From Urophycis tenuis (taxonomy: Eukaryota > Chordata > Actinopteri > Gadiformes > Phycidae): 64,000 bases of DNA. Below, piece after piece: positions 26,413 to 39,087 of this stretch. The stretch lies in contig JAXIVH010000044.1 in NCBI GenBank assembly GCA_036785325.1, positions 324,501-388,500 on the forward strand, given 5' to 3'. The notes beneath the pieces were generated by a model. The model had not been told where the DNA came from, made no database searches, and worked only from the letters and a program-made list of their open reading frames with translations. The translations under genes were made by a program, and so were the position numbers. Every line of letters starts with the position of its first letter. The stretch's first letter is position 1.

Positions 26413-27540
26413 GGGCTCATTTTAAGCGGGGAAATCTATGCTTTCCAACGGCGTATGGCAAGACTGTATTGACTCATGGGTCGTTGAATTAATAAGCTAA
26501 ATAATTTGTGTTCTTTATTGAAAGATTGATCTTAATTGAAACGTTGAAGGTATGTTTTTAGCTGCTGGGTAGACTTCAGTCAACCTGACGCAGTTTTGTC
26601 TGTGAGCAACTAAATTGCTCGGGGATGGGCTCATTTTAAGCGGGGAAATCTAAGCTTTCAAACGGCGTATGGCAAGACTATATTGCCTCATGGGTCGTTG
26701 AAATACTAAGCTAATTAATTTGTGTTCTGTAAGGAAAGATTGATGTTAATTGAAACGTTGAAGGTATGTTTTTAGCTGCTGGGTAGACTCATTCAACCTG
26801 ACGCAGTTTTGTCTGTGAGCTACCACATTGCTCGGGGATGGGCTCATTCTAAGCGGGGAAATCTAAGCTTTCCAACTGCGTATGGCAAGACTATATTCAC
26901 CAAAGGGTCGTTGAAATACTAAGCTAATTAATTTGTGTTCTGTAAGGAAAGATTGATCTTAATTGAAACGTTGAAGGTATGTTTTTAGCTGCTGGGTAGA
27001 CTTCAGTCAACCTGACACAGTTTTGTCTGTGAGCAACCAAATTGCTCAGGAATGCGCTCATTTCAAGCGGGGAAATCTAAGCTTTCCAACGTCTTATGGC
27101 AAGACTATATTGACTCATGTGTCGTTACTATACTAAGCTAATTAATTGGTGTTCTGTAAGGAAAGATTAATGTTAATTGAAACATTGAAGGTATGTTTTT
27201 AGCTGCTGGGTAGACTTCAGTCAACGTGACGCAGTTTAGTCTGTGATCAACCAGACTGCTCGCGGATGGGCTCATTTTAAGCGGGGAAATCTAAGCTTTC
27301 CAACGGCGTATGGCAAGACTATATTGACTCATGGGTCGTTGAAATACTTAGCTAATTAATTTGTGTTCTGTAAGGAAAGATTAATGTTAATTGAAACGTT
27401 GAAGGTATGTTTTTAGCTGCTGGGTTGACTTCAGTCAACCTGATGCAGTTTAGTCTGTGATCACCCAGACTGCTCGCGGATGGGCTCATTTTAAGCGGGG
27501 AAATCTAAGCTTTCCAACGACGTATGGCAAGACTATATTT
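26413..27540 (+). repeat. Satellite, block of about 5.3 monomers
   Basis: This block has more varied monomers than block 2: CTATGCTTTCC, AATTAATAAGCTAAATAATT, a CTCATTCAACC variant, GAATGCGCTCATTTCAAGC, and GTCTTATGGC. It is copied unchanged in 28398-29467 as part of the 1985-bp duplication. Confidence 0.93.
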
Positions 27541-28397
27541 GCCCACGGGTCGTCGAAATAATAAGCTGATTCATGTGTGTTCTGTTGACTGTGGAAAGAA
27601 AATAGCACACAAGTCATACCAAATCACCTTTATTGTCAGTGATAAAAATTAATAAATAAACAGTATGGACATTCTATAAACAGTTGTATAAAAAGTGTAA
27701 ACAGTATGAACAGTGTTCTTATAAAAGATATCAATATCAATATTGATCACGTGTGTATTTTATATTTCCAGATTATTTGTTGATGAGCCAGAGCCTGTGA
27801 CTCCCACCAACCGGCCCGTTCAGCCCACTGCGTTGTCGTCCTCCACCCGGCCGAAGCCTCCTGCGCCCACCCGCCTCCAGCCGAGGCCTCCTGCTGCGTC
27901 AGCCTGTGGCCTGCCCGCCCCCTGTGTCGGCAGCACCCATACCGCTGGTCCTCCCCGCACAGCCACAGGCCCCCTCCGTCCTGCATCCAGGGCCATCCTG
28001 CAGCTGTCTCTGCAGTCATCGTGTGTCAAAACCATTCAAACTTGTATATGGTAACATTTCAAAATGACACCAGCATAAATGAGGACCTTGCAATAGGTTG
28101 TGTGTTACAGGACCCCCCTGGCATACAGCTGTATGTCTCTGTGAAGGTGGTTGTGAAGAACGGCATCCGGCTGAACAAGTACAAGTGCCGGCGAGGCAGC
28201 AACTCTCTCGAGGGGTTGCACGCCCACCTCGTTAACGCCGTCCCTTCACAGCGATGTGGGATCATGCCGTTCCAAGTAAGTGATTAAAACACACACACAC
28301 ACACACATAAATATATATAAAGCTTTATTGCAGACCCATGTTCATGCGGTATAATTTAAAAAGAAAAGTCTCAATGATGGCTTCAATGATACATTTT
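27541..28397 (+). pseudogene. Exon cassette 4
   Basis: The second copy of the 1985-bp duplication. By eye it is identical to cassette 3. Exon A starts at 27772, piece B is 28111-28275, and the donor is intact. Exon C is absent. Confidence 0.75.
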
Positions 28398-29951
28398 GGG
28401 CTCATTTTAAGCGGGGAAATCTATGCTTTCCAACGGCGTATGGCAAGACTGTATTGACTCATGGGTCGTTGAATTAATAAGCTAAATAATTTGTGTTCTT
28501 TATTGAAAGATTGATCTTAATTGAAACGTTGAAGGTATGTTTTTAGCTGCTGGGTAGACTTCAGTCAACCTGACGCAGTTTTGTCTGTGAGCAACTAAAT
28601 TGCTCGGGGATGGGCTCATTTTAAGCGGGGAAATCTAAGCTTTCAAACGGCGTATGGCAAGACTATATTGCCTCATGGGTCGTTGAAATACTAAGCTAAT
28701 TAATTTGTGTTCTGTAAGGAAAGATTGATGTTAATTGAAACGTTGAAGGTATGTTTTTAGCTGCTGGGTAGACTCATTCAACCTGACGCAGTTTTGTCTG
28801 TGAGCTACCACATTGCTCGGGGATGGGCTCATTCTAAGCGGGGAAATCTAAGCTTTCCAACTGCGTATGGCAAGACTATATTCACCAAAGGGTCGTTGAA
28901 ATACTAAGCTAATTAATTTGTGTTCTGTAAGGAAAGATTGATCTTAATTGAAACGTTGAAGGTATGTTTTTAGCTGCTGGGTAGACTTCAGTCAACCTGA
29001 CACAGTTTTGTCTGTGAGCAACCAAATTGCTCAGGAATGCGCTCATTTCAAGCGGGGAAATCTAAGCTTTCCAACGTCTTATGGCAAGACTATATTGACT
29101 CATGTGTCGTTACTATACTAAGCTAATTAATTGGTGTTCTGTAAGGAAAGATTAATGTTAATTGAAACATTGAAGGTATGTTTTTAGCTGCTGGGTAGAC
29201 TTCAGTCAACGTGACGCAGTTTAGTCTGTGATCAACCAGACTGCTCGCGGATGGGCTCATTTTAAGCGGGGAAATCTAAGCTTTCCAACGGCGTATGGCA
29301 AGACTATATTGACTCATGGGTCGTTGAAATACTTAGCTAATTAATTTGTGTTCTGTAAGGAAAGATTAATGTTAATTGAAACGTTGAAGGTATGTTTTTA
29401 GCTGCTGGGTTGACTTCAGTCAACCTGATGCAGTTTAGTCTGTGATCACCCAGACTGCTCGCGGATGGGCTCATTTTAAGCGGGGAAATCTAAGCTTTCC
29501 AACGGCGTATGGCAAGACTATATTGACAATGGGTCGTTGAAATACTAAGCTAATTAATTTTTGTTCTGTAAGGAAAGATTGATGTTAATTGAAACGTTGA
29601 AGGTATGTTTTAAGCTGCTGGGTAGACTCATTCAACCTGACGCAGTTTTGTCTGTGAGCTACCACATTGCTCGGGGATGGGCTCATTCTAAGCGGGGAAA
29701 TCTAAGCTTTCCAACTGCGTATGGCAAGACTATATTCACCAAAGGGTCGTTGAAATACTAAGCTAATTAATTTGTGTTCTGTAAGGAAAGATTGATGTTA
29801 ATTGAAACGTTGAAGGTATGTTTTTAGCTTCTGGGTAGACTTCAGTCAACCTGACGCAGTTTAGTCTGTGAGCAACCAGACTGCTCGCGGATGGGCTCAT
29901 TTTAAGCGGGGAAATCTAAGCTTTCCAACGGCGTATGGCATGACTATATTT
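28398..29951 (+). repeat. Satellite, block of about 7.3 monomers
   Basis: The first five monomers belong to the 1985-bp duplication. The rest are mixed. A monomer with TTTTGTTCTGTAAGG and GTATGTTTTAAGC opens a short spurious frame on + at 29561-29761. The last monomer (TTAGCTTCTGGG, GGCATGACTATATT) matches the one before cassette 2. Confidence 0.93.
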
Positions 29952-30794
29952 GCCCACGGGTAGTCGAAATAATAAGCTGATTCATGTGTGTTCTGTTGAC
30001 TGTGGAAAGAAAATAGCACACAAGTCTTACCAAGTCACCTTTATTGTCAGTGATAAACATTAATAAATAAACAGTATGGACATTGTATAAACAGTGTAAA
30101 CAGTATGAACAGTGTTCTTATAAAAGATATCAATATCAATACTGATCACGTGTGTATTTTTTTTTTCCAAATTATTTGTTGATGAGCCAGAGCCTGTGAC
30201 TCCCACCAACCGGCCCGTTCAGCCCACTGCGTTGTCGTCCTCCACCCAGCCGAAGCCTCCTGCGCCCACCCGCCTCCAGCCGAGGCCTCCTGCTGCGTCA
30301 GCCTGTGGCCTGCCCGCCCCCTGTGTCGGCAGCACCCATACCGCTGGTCCTCCCCGCACAGCCACAGGCCCCCTCCGTCCTGCATCCAGGGCCATCCTGC
30401 AGCTGTCTCTGCAGTCATCGTGTGTCAAAACCATTCAAACTTGTATATGGTAACTTTTCAAAATGACACCAGCATAAATGAGGACCTTGCAATAGGTTGT
30501 GTGTTACAGGACCCCCCTGGCATACAGCTGTATGTCTCTGTGAAGGTGGTTGTGAAGAACAGCATCCGGCTGAACAAGTACAAGTGCCGGCGAGGCAGCA
30601 ACTCTCTCGAGGGGTTGCACGCCCACCTCGTTAACGCCGTCCCTTCACAGCGATGTGGGATCATGCCGTTCCAAGTAAGTGATTAAAACACACACACACA
30701 CACATAAATATATTTAAAGCTTTATTGCAGACCCATGTTCATGCGGTATAATTTAAAAAGAAAAGTCTCAATGATGGCTTCAATGATACATTTT
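29952..30794 (+). pseudogene. Exon cassette 5 (exon A acceptor lost)
   Basis: Same layout, but the acceptor before piece A reads TTTTTTCCAAATT where the other nine copies read TTTCCAGATT. The AG is lost and the pyrimidine tract has become a T run. Piece A would begin at 30171. Piece B is 30510-30674 with donor GTAAGT and the KNSIRL variant. A 14-bp loss in the AT-rich part (ATAAACAGTGTAAACAG) is unique to this copy. It shares a lineage with cassette 2. Exon C is absent. Confidence 0.75.
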
Positions 30795-33421
30795 GGGCTC
30801 ATTTTAAGCGGGGAAATCTAATCTTTCCAACGGCGTATGGCAAGACTATATTGACTCATGGGTCGTTGAATAACTAAGCTAATTAATTTGTGTTCTTTAT
30901 TGAAAGATTGATCTTAATTGAAACGTTGAAGGTATGTTTTTAGCTGCTGGGTAGACTTCAGTCAACCTGACGCAGTTTTGTCTGTGAGCAACCAGAGTGC
31001 TCGCAGACGGGCTCATTTTAAGCGGGGAAATCTAAGCTTTCCAACGACGTATGGCAAGACTATATTCACCAAAGGGTCGTTGAAATACTGAGCTAATTAA
31101 TTTGTGTTCTGTAAGGAAAGATTGATGTTAATTGAAACGTTGAAGGTATGTTTTTAGCTGCTGGGTAGACTTCAGTCAACCTGACGCAGTTTTGTCTGTG
31201 AGCAACCAGAGTGCTCGCAGACGGGCTCATTTTAAGCGGGGAAATCTAAGCTTTCCAACGGCGTATGGCAAGACTATATTCACCAAAGGGTCGTTGAAAT
31301 ACTAAGCTAATTAATTTGTGTTCTGTAAGGAAAGATTGATGTTAATTGAAACGTTGAAGGTATGTTTTTAGCTTCTGGGTAGACTTCAGTCAACCTGACG
31401 CAGTTTAGTCTGTGAGCAACCAGACTGCTTGCGGATGGGCTCATTTTAAGCGGGGAAATCTAAGCTTTCCAACGGCGTATGGCAAGACTATATTGACTCA
31501 TGGGTCGTTGAAATACTAAGCTAATTAATTTGTGTTCTGTAAGGAAAGATTGATGTTAATTGAAACATTGAAGGTATGTTTTTAGCTGCTGGGTAGACTT
31601 CAGTCAACCTGACGCAGTTTTACCTGTGAGCAACTAGACTGCTCGCGGACGGACTCATTTTAAGCGGGGAAATCTAAGCTTTCCAACAGCGTATGGCAAG
31701 ACTATATTGACTCATGGGTCGTTGAAATACTAAGCTAATTAATTTGTGTTCTGTAAGGAAAGATTGATGTTAATTGAAACGTTGAAGGTATGTTTTTAGC
31801 TGCTGGGTAGACTTCAGTCAACCTGACGCAGTTTTGTCTGTGAGCAACCAAATTGCTCGGGGATGGGCTCATTTTAAGCGGGGAAATCTAAGCTTTCCAA
31901 CGGCATATGGCAAGACTATATTGACTGATGGGTCGTTGAAATACTAAGCTAATTAATTTTTGTTCTGTAAGGAAAGATTGATGTTAATTGAAACGTTGAA
32001 GGTATGTTTTTAGCTGCTGGGTAGACTTCAGTCAACCTGACGCAGTTTTGTCTGTGAGAAACCAGAGTGCTCGCAGACGGGCTCATTTTAAGCGGGGAAA
32101 TCTAAGCTTTCCAACGGCGTATGGCAAGACTATATTCACCAAAGGGTCGTTGAAATACTAAGCTAATTAATTTGTGTTCTGTAAGGAAAGATTGATGTTA
32201 ATTGAAACGTTGAAGGTATGTTTTTAGCTGCTGGGTAGACTTCAGTCAACCTGACGCAGTTTTGTCTGTGAGCAACCAGAGTGCTCGCAGACGGGCTCAT
32301 TTTAAGCGGGGAAATCTAAGCTTTCCAACGGCGTATGGCAAGACTATATTCACCAAAGGGTCGTTGAAATACTAAGCTAATTAATTTGTGTTCTGTAAGG
32401 AAAGATTGATGTTAATTGAAACGTTGAAGGTATGTTTTTAGCTTCTGGGTAGACTTCAGTCAACCTGACGCAGTTTAGTCTGTGAGAAACCAGACTGCTC
32501 GCGGATGGGCTCATTTTAAGCGGGGAAATCTAAGCTTTCCAACGGCGTATGGCAAGACTATATTGACTCATGGGTCGTTGAAATACTAAGCTAATTAATT
32601 TGTGTTCTGTAAGGAAAGATTGATGTTAATTGAAACATTGAAGGTATGTTTTTAGCTGCTGGGTAGACTTCAGTCAACCTGACGCAGTTTTGCCTGTGAG
32701 CAACTAGACTGCTTGGGGACGGACTCATTTTAAGCGGGGAAATCTAAGCTTTCCAACAGCGTATGGCAAGACTATATTGACTCATGGGTCGTTCAAATAC
32801 TAAGCTAATTAATTTGTGTTCTGTAAGGAAAGATTGATGTTAATTGAAACGTTGAAGGTATGTTTTTAGCTGCTGGGTAGACTTCAGTCAACCTGACGCA
32901 GTTTTGTCTGTGAGCAACCAAATTGCTCGGGGATGGGCTCATTTTAAGCGGGGAAATCTAAGCTTTCCAACGGCATATGGCAAGACTATATTGACTGATG
33001 GGTCGTTGAAATACTAAGCTAATTAATTTTTGTTCTGTAAGGAAAGATTGATGTTAATTGAAATGTTGAAGGTATGTTTTTAGCTGCTGGGTAGACTTCA
33101 GTCAACCTGACGCAGGTTTGTCTGTGAGCAACCAGAGTGCTCGCAGACGGGCTCATTTTAAGCGGGGAAATCTAAGCTTTCCAACTGCGTATGGCAAGAC
33201 TATATTCACCAAAGGGTCGTTGAAATACTAAGCTAATTAATTTGTGTTCTGTAAGGAAAGATTGATGTTAATTGAAACGTTGAAGGTATGTTTTTAGCTT
33301 CTGGGTAGACTTCAGTCAACCTGACGCAGTTTAGTCTGTGAGCAACCAGACTGCTCGCGGATGGGCTAATTTTAAGCGGGGAAATCTAAGCTTTCCAACG
33401 GCGTATAGCATGACTATATTT
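30795..33421 (+). repeat. Satellite, block of about 12.4 monomers with a 1070-bp repeat unit
   Basis: Within this block a five-monomer unit recurs at a 1070-bp offset: TTAGCTTCTGGG near 31370 and 32440, ACTGATGGGTCG at 31924 and 32994, and CAACTAGACTGC with GGACGGACTCATT near 31632 and 32702. It differs from the six-monomer unit of block 2, so the two parts of the array were homogenised separately. Confidence 0.9.
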
Positions 33422-34267
33422 GCCTACGGGTCGTCGAAATAATAAGCTGATTAATGTGTGTTCTGTTGACTGTGGAAAGAAAATAGCACAAAAGTCATAC
33501 CAAGTCACCTTAAACATTAATAAATAAACAGTATGGACATTGTATAAACAGTTGTATAAAAAGTGTAAACAGTATGAACAGTGTTCTTATAAAAGATATC
33601 AATATCAATACATATCACGTGTGTATTTTATATTTCCAGATTATTTGTTGATGAGCCGGATCCTGTGACTCCCACCAACCGGCCCGTTCAGCCCACTGCG
33701 TTGTCGTCCTCCACCCGGCCGAAGCCTCCTGCGCCCACCCGCCTCCAGCCGAGGCCTCCTGCTGCGTCAGCCTGTGGCCTGCCCGCCCCCTGTGTCGGCA
33801 GCACCCATACCGCTGGTCCTCCCCGCACAGCCACAGGCCCCCTCCGTCCTGCATCCAGGGCCATCCTGCAGCTGTCTCTGCAGTCATCGTGTGTCAAAAC
33901 CATTCAAACTTGTATATGGTAACATTTCAAAATGACACCAGCATAAATGAGGACCTTGCAATAGGTTGTGTGTTACAGGACCCCCCTGGCATACAGCTGT
34001 ATGTCTCTGTGAAGGTGGTTGTGAAGAACGGCATCCGGCTGAACAAGTACAAGTGCCGGCGAGGCAGCAACTCTCTCGAGGGGTTGCACGCCCACCTCGT
34101 TAACGCCGTCCCTTCACAGCGATGTGGGATCATGCCGTTCCAAGTAAGTGATTAAAACACACACACACACACACACATAAATATAAATAAAGCTTTATTG
34201 CAGACCCATGTTCATGCAGTATAATTTAAAAAGAAAAGTCTCAATGATGGCTTCAATGATACATTTT
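33422..34267 (+). pseudogene. Exon cassette 6
   Basis: Exon A starts at 33640 and piece B is 33979-34143 with donor GTAAGT. The AT-rich part lost about 16 bp (CACCTTAAACATTAAT). Piece A has GAGCCGGATCC in place of GAGCCAGAGCC. B encodes KNGIRL. The AC run after the donor is longer than in cassettes 1 and 2. Exon C is absent. Confidence 0.75.
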
Positions 34268-34754
34268 GGGCTCATTTTAAGCGGGGAAATCTAAGCTTTC
34301 CAACGGCGTATGGCAAGACTATATTGACTCATGGGTTGTTGAAATACTAAGCTAATTAATTTGTGTTCTTTACTGAAAGATTGATCTTAATTGAAACGTT
34401 GAAGGTATTTTTTTAGCTGCTGGGCAGACTTCAGTCAACCTGACGCAGTTTTGTCTGTGAGCAACCAGACTGCTCGCGGATTGGCTCATTTTAAGCAGGA
34501 AAATCTAAGCTTTCCAACGGCGTATGGCAAGACTATATTGACTCATGGCTTGTTGAAATACTAAGCTAATTAATTTGTGTTCTGTAAGGAAAGATTGATG
34601 TTAATTGAAACGTTGAAGGTATGTTTTTAGCTGTTGGGTAGACTTCAGTCAACCTGACGCAGTTTAGTCTGTGAGCAACCAGAGTGCTCGCAGACGGGCT
34701 CATTTTAAGCTGGGAAATCTAAGCTTTCCAAATGCATATGGCATGACTATATTT
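34268..34754 (+). repeat. Satellite, block of about 2.3 monomers
   Basis: Two diverged monomers with TTTTTTAGC, GATTGGCTCATTTTAAGCAGG and GCTGGGAAATC. The last one changes into the cassette 7 start. Confidence 0.9.
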
Positions 34755-35605
34755 GCCCACGGGTCGTCGAAATAATAAGCTGATTCATGTGTGTTCTGTT
34801 GACTGTGGAAAGAAAATAGCACACAAGTCATACCAAGTCACCTTTATTGTCAGTGATAAACATTAATAAATAAACAGTATGGACATTGTATAAACAGTAG
34901 TATAAAAAGTGTAAACAGTATGAACAGTGTTCTTATAAAAGATATCAATACCAATACTGATCACGTGTGTATTTTATATTTCCAGATTATTTGTTGATCA
35001 GCCAGAGCCTGTGACTCCCACCAACCGGCCCGTTCAGCCCACTGCGTTGTCGCCCTCCACCCGGCCGAAGCCTCCTGCGCCCACCCGCCTCCAGCCGAGG
35101 CCTCCTGCGTCAGCCTGTGGCCTGCCCGCCCCCTGTGTCGGCAGCACCCATACCGCTGGTCCTCCCCGCACAGCCACAGGCCCCCTCCGTCCTGCATCCA
35201 GGGCCATCCTGCAGCTGTCTCTGCAGTCATCGTGTGTCAAAACCATTCAAACTTGTTATGGTCACATTTCAAAATGACACCAGCATAAATGAGGACCTTG
35301 CAATAGGTTGTGTGTTACAGGACCCCCCTGGCATACAGCTGTATGTCTCTGTGAAGGTGGTTGTGAAGAACAGCATCCGGCTGAACAAGTACAAGTGCCG
35401 GCGAGGGAGCAACTCTCTCGAGGGGTTGCACGCCCACCTCGTTAACGCCGTCCCTTCACAGCGATGTGGGATCATGCCGTTCCAAGTAAGTGATTAAAAC
35501 ACACACACAAACACATAAATATATATAAAGCTTTATTGCAGACCCATGTTCATGCGGTATAATTAAAAAAGAAAAGTCTCAATGATGGCTTCAATGACAC
35601 ATTTT
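34755..35605 (+). pseudogene. Exon cassette 7 (A and B fused into one open frame)
   Basis: Exon A starts at 34986. Piece B is 35321-35485 with donor GTAAGT and the KNSIRL variant. Two small losses set it apart: three bases at GGCCTCCTGCGTCAGCC, and one base where other copies read TTGTATATGGTAAC and this one reads TTGTTATGGTCAC. The single-base loss joins a Pro/Ala-rich frame of piece A to the frame of B, giving one open frame of 126 codons at 35117-35497. That frame begins ATGGCCTGCCCG only by chance, so I do not call it a gene. Exon C is absent. Confidence 0.75.
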
Positions 35606-38600
35606 GGGCTCATTTTAAGCGGGGAAATCTAAGCTTTCCAACGGCGTATGGCAAGACTATATTAACTCATGGTTTGTTGAAATACTAAGCTAATTAATTT
35701 GTGTTCTGTAAGGAAAGATTGATGTTAATTGAAACGTTGAAGGTATATTCTTAGCTGCCGGGTAGACTTCAGTCAACCTGACGCAGTTTAGTCTTTGATC
35801 AACCAGACTGCTCGCGGATGGGCTCATTTTAAGCTGGGAAATCTAAGCTTTCCAACGGCGTATGGCAAGACTATATTGACTCATGGGTTGTTGAAATACT
35901 AAGCTAATTAATTTGTCTTCTTTATTGAAAGATTGATGTTAATTAAAACGTTGAAGGTATTTTTTTAGCTGCTGGGTAGACTTCAGTCAACCTGACGCAG
36001 TTTAGTCTGTGATCAACCAGACCGCTTGCGGATGGGCTCATTTTAAGCAGGGAAATCTAAGCTTTCCAACGGCGTATCGCAAGACTATATTGACTCGTGG
36101 GTTGTTGAAATACTAAGCTAATTAATTTGTCTTCTTTATTGAAAGATTGATCTTAATTGAAACGTTGAAGTTTTGTTTTTAGCTGCTGGGTAGACTTCAG
36201 TCAACGTGACGCAGTTTTGTCTGTGAGCAACCAAATTGCTCGGGGATGGGCTCGTTATAAGCGAGGAAATCTAAGCTTTCCAACAGCTTATGGCAAGACT
36301 ATATTTACCAAAGGGTCGTTGAAATACTAAGCTAATTAATTTGTGTTCTGTAAGGAAAGATTGATGTTAATTGAAACGTTGAAGGTTTGTTTTTAGCTGC
36401 TGGGTAGACTTCAGTCAACCTGACGCAGTTTAGTCTGTGAGCAACCAGACTGCTTGCGGATGGGCTCATTTTAAGCGGGGAAATCTAAGCTTTCCAACGG
36501 CGTATGGCAAGACTATATTGACTCATGGGTCGTTGAAATACTAAGCTAATTAATTTGTGTTCTGTAAGGAAAGATTGATGTTAATTGAAACGTTGAAGGT
36601 ATGCTTTTAGCTGCTGGGTAGACTTCAGTCAACCTGACGCAGTTTTGTCTGTGAGCAACCAAATTGCTCGGGGATGGGCTCATTTTAAGCTGGGAAATCT
36701 AAGCTTTCCAACGGTGTATGGCAAGACTATATTGACTCATGGGTCGTTGAAATACTAAGCTAATTAATTTGTGTTCTGTAAGGAAAGATTCATGTTAATT
36801 GAAACGTTGAAGGTATGTTTTTAGCTGCTGGGTAGACTTCAGTCAAACTGACGCAGTTTAGTTTCTGATCAACCAGAGTGCTCGCGGATGGGCTCATTTT
36901 AAGCGGGGAAATCTAAGCTTTCCAACGGCGTATGGCAAGACTATATTGACTCATGGGTCGTTGAAATACTAAGCTAATTAATTTGTGTTCTTTATTGAAA
37001 GATTGATCTTAATTGAAACGTTGAAGGTATGTTTTTAGCTGCTGGGTAGACTTCAGTCAACCTGACGCAGTTTTGTCTGTGAGCATCCAAATTGCTCCGG
37101 GATGGGCTCATTATAAGCAGGCAAACCTAAGATTTCCAACGGCGTATGGCAAGACTATATTCACCAAAGGGTCGTTGAAATACTAAGCTAATTAATTTGT
37201 GTTCTGTAAGGAAAGATTGATCTTAATTGAAACGTTGAAGGTATGTTTTTAGCTGCTGGGTAGACTTCAGTCAACCTGACGCAGTTTTGTCTGTGATCAA
37301 CCAGACGGCTTGCGGATGGGCTCATTTTAAGCGGGGAAATCTAAGCTTTACAACGGCGTATGGCAAGACTATATTGACTCATGGATCGTTGAAATACTAA
37401 GCTAATTAATTTGTGTTCTGTAAGGAAAGATTGATCTTAATTGAAACGTTGAAGGTATGTTTTGAGCTGCTGGGTAGACTTCAGTCAACCTGACGCAGTT
37501 TTGTCTGTGAGCAACCAAATTGCTCGCAGATGGGCTCATTCCAAGCGGGGAAATCAAAGCTTTCCAACAGCGTATGGCAAGACTATATTGACTCATGAGT
37601 CGTTGAAATACTAAGCTAATTAATTTGTGTTCTGTAAGGAAAGATTGATGTTAATTGAAACGTTGAAGGTATGTTTTTAGCTGCTGGGTAGACTTCAGTC
37701 AACCTGATGCAGTTTAGTCTGTGATCAACCAGACTGTTCGCGGATGGGCTCATTTTAAGCGGGGAAATCTATGCTTTCCAACGGCGTATGGCAATACTAT
37801 ATTGACTCATGGGTTGTTGAAATACTGAGCTAATTAATTTGTGTTCTTTATTGAAAGATTGATCTTAATTGAAACGTTGAAGGTATGTTTTTAGCTGCTG
37901 GGTAGACGTCAGTCAACCTGACGCAGTTTTGTCTGTGAGCAACCTAATTGCTCGCGGATGGGCTCACTTTAAGCGGGGAAATCTAAGCTTTCCAACGGCA
38001 TATGGCAAGACTATATTGACTCATGGGTCGTTGAAATACTAAGCTAATTAATTTGTGTTCTGTAAGGAAAGATTGATGTTAATTGAAACGTTGAAGGTAT
38101 GTTTTTAGCTGCTTGGTAGACTTCAGTCAACCTGACGCAGTTTAGTCTGTGATCAACCAGACTGCTCGCGGATGAGCTCATTTTAAGCGGGGAAATCTAA
38201 GCTTTCCAACGGCGTATTGCAAGACTATATTGACTCATGGGTCGTTGAAATACTAAGCTAATTGATTTGTGTTTTGTAAGGAAAGATTGATCTTAATTGA
38301 AACATTGAAGGCATGTTTTTAGCTGCTGGGTAGACTTCAGTCAACCTGACGCAGTTTTGTCTGTGAGCAACCAAATTGCTCGGGGATGGGCTAATTTTAA
38401 GCAGGGAAATCTAAGCTTTCCAACGGCATATGGCAAGACTATATTGACTCATGGGTCGTTGAAATACCAAGCTAATTAATTGTGTTCTTTATTGAAAGAT
38501 TGATCTTAATTGAAACGTTGAAGGTATGTTTTTAATTGCTGGGTAGACTTCAGTCAACCTGACGCAGTTTAGTCTGTGAGGAACCAGACTGCTCGCAGAT

Positions 38601-39087
38601 GGGCTCATTTTAAGCGGGGAAATCTAAGCTTTCCAACAGTGTATGGCAAGACTATATTAACCAAAGGGTCGTTGAAAAACTAAGCTAATTAATTTGTGTT
38701 CTGTAAGGAAAGATTGATGTTAATTGAAACGTTGAAGGTATTTTTTTAGCTGCTGGGTAGACTTCAGTCAACCTGACGCAGTTTTGTCTGTGAGCAACCA
38801 AATTGCTCGGGGATGGGCTCATTTTAAGCGGGGAAATCTAAGCTTTCCAACGGCGTATGGCAAGACTATATTGACTCATGGGTCGTTGAAATACTAAGCT
38901 AATTAATTTGTGTTCTGTAAGGAAAGATTGATGTTAATTGAAACGTTGAAGGTGTGTTTTTAGCTCCTGGGTAGACTTCAGTCAAACTGACGCAGTTTAG
39001 TCTGTGAGCAACCAAATTGCTTGGAGATGGGCTCATTCTAAGCGGGGAAATCTAAGCTTTCTAACGGCGTATGGCATGACTATATTT
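35606..39087 (+). repeat. Satellite, right edge block of about 16.4 monomers
   Basis: The most diverged + strand block. Nearly every monomer has private changes (TGGGTTGTTG, TTTGTTTTTAGC, GATGAGCTCATTTT, AATTGCTGGG), and there is no clear higher-order unit. Such decay toward the edge is usual for satellite arrays, where edge repeats are exchanged less often. Confidence 0.93.

Larger units (their letters stand above)
25498..29467 (+). repeat. Tandem duplication, two units of exactly 1985 bp
   Basis: Units 25498-27482 and 27483-29467 each hold one cassette plus about 5.4 monomers. Every landmark I compared is offset by 1985: cassette start 25556/27541, exon A start 25787/27772, exon B end 26290/28275, cassette end 26412/28397. 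I saw no difference between the units by eye, including rare variants such as AATTAATAAGCTAAATAATT and GACTCATTCAACC. The left limit is the GGGCTC motif. On the right, the next monomer differs at CCAACGGCG against CCAACGACG. Confidence 0.9.

Noticed and set aside
1..39087. CRISPR-like or other regular repeat with spacers
   Set aside because: The repeats are contiguous 212-bp monomers without unique spacers, in a eukaryotic setting.
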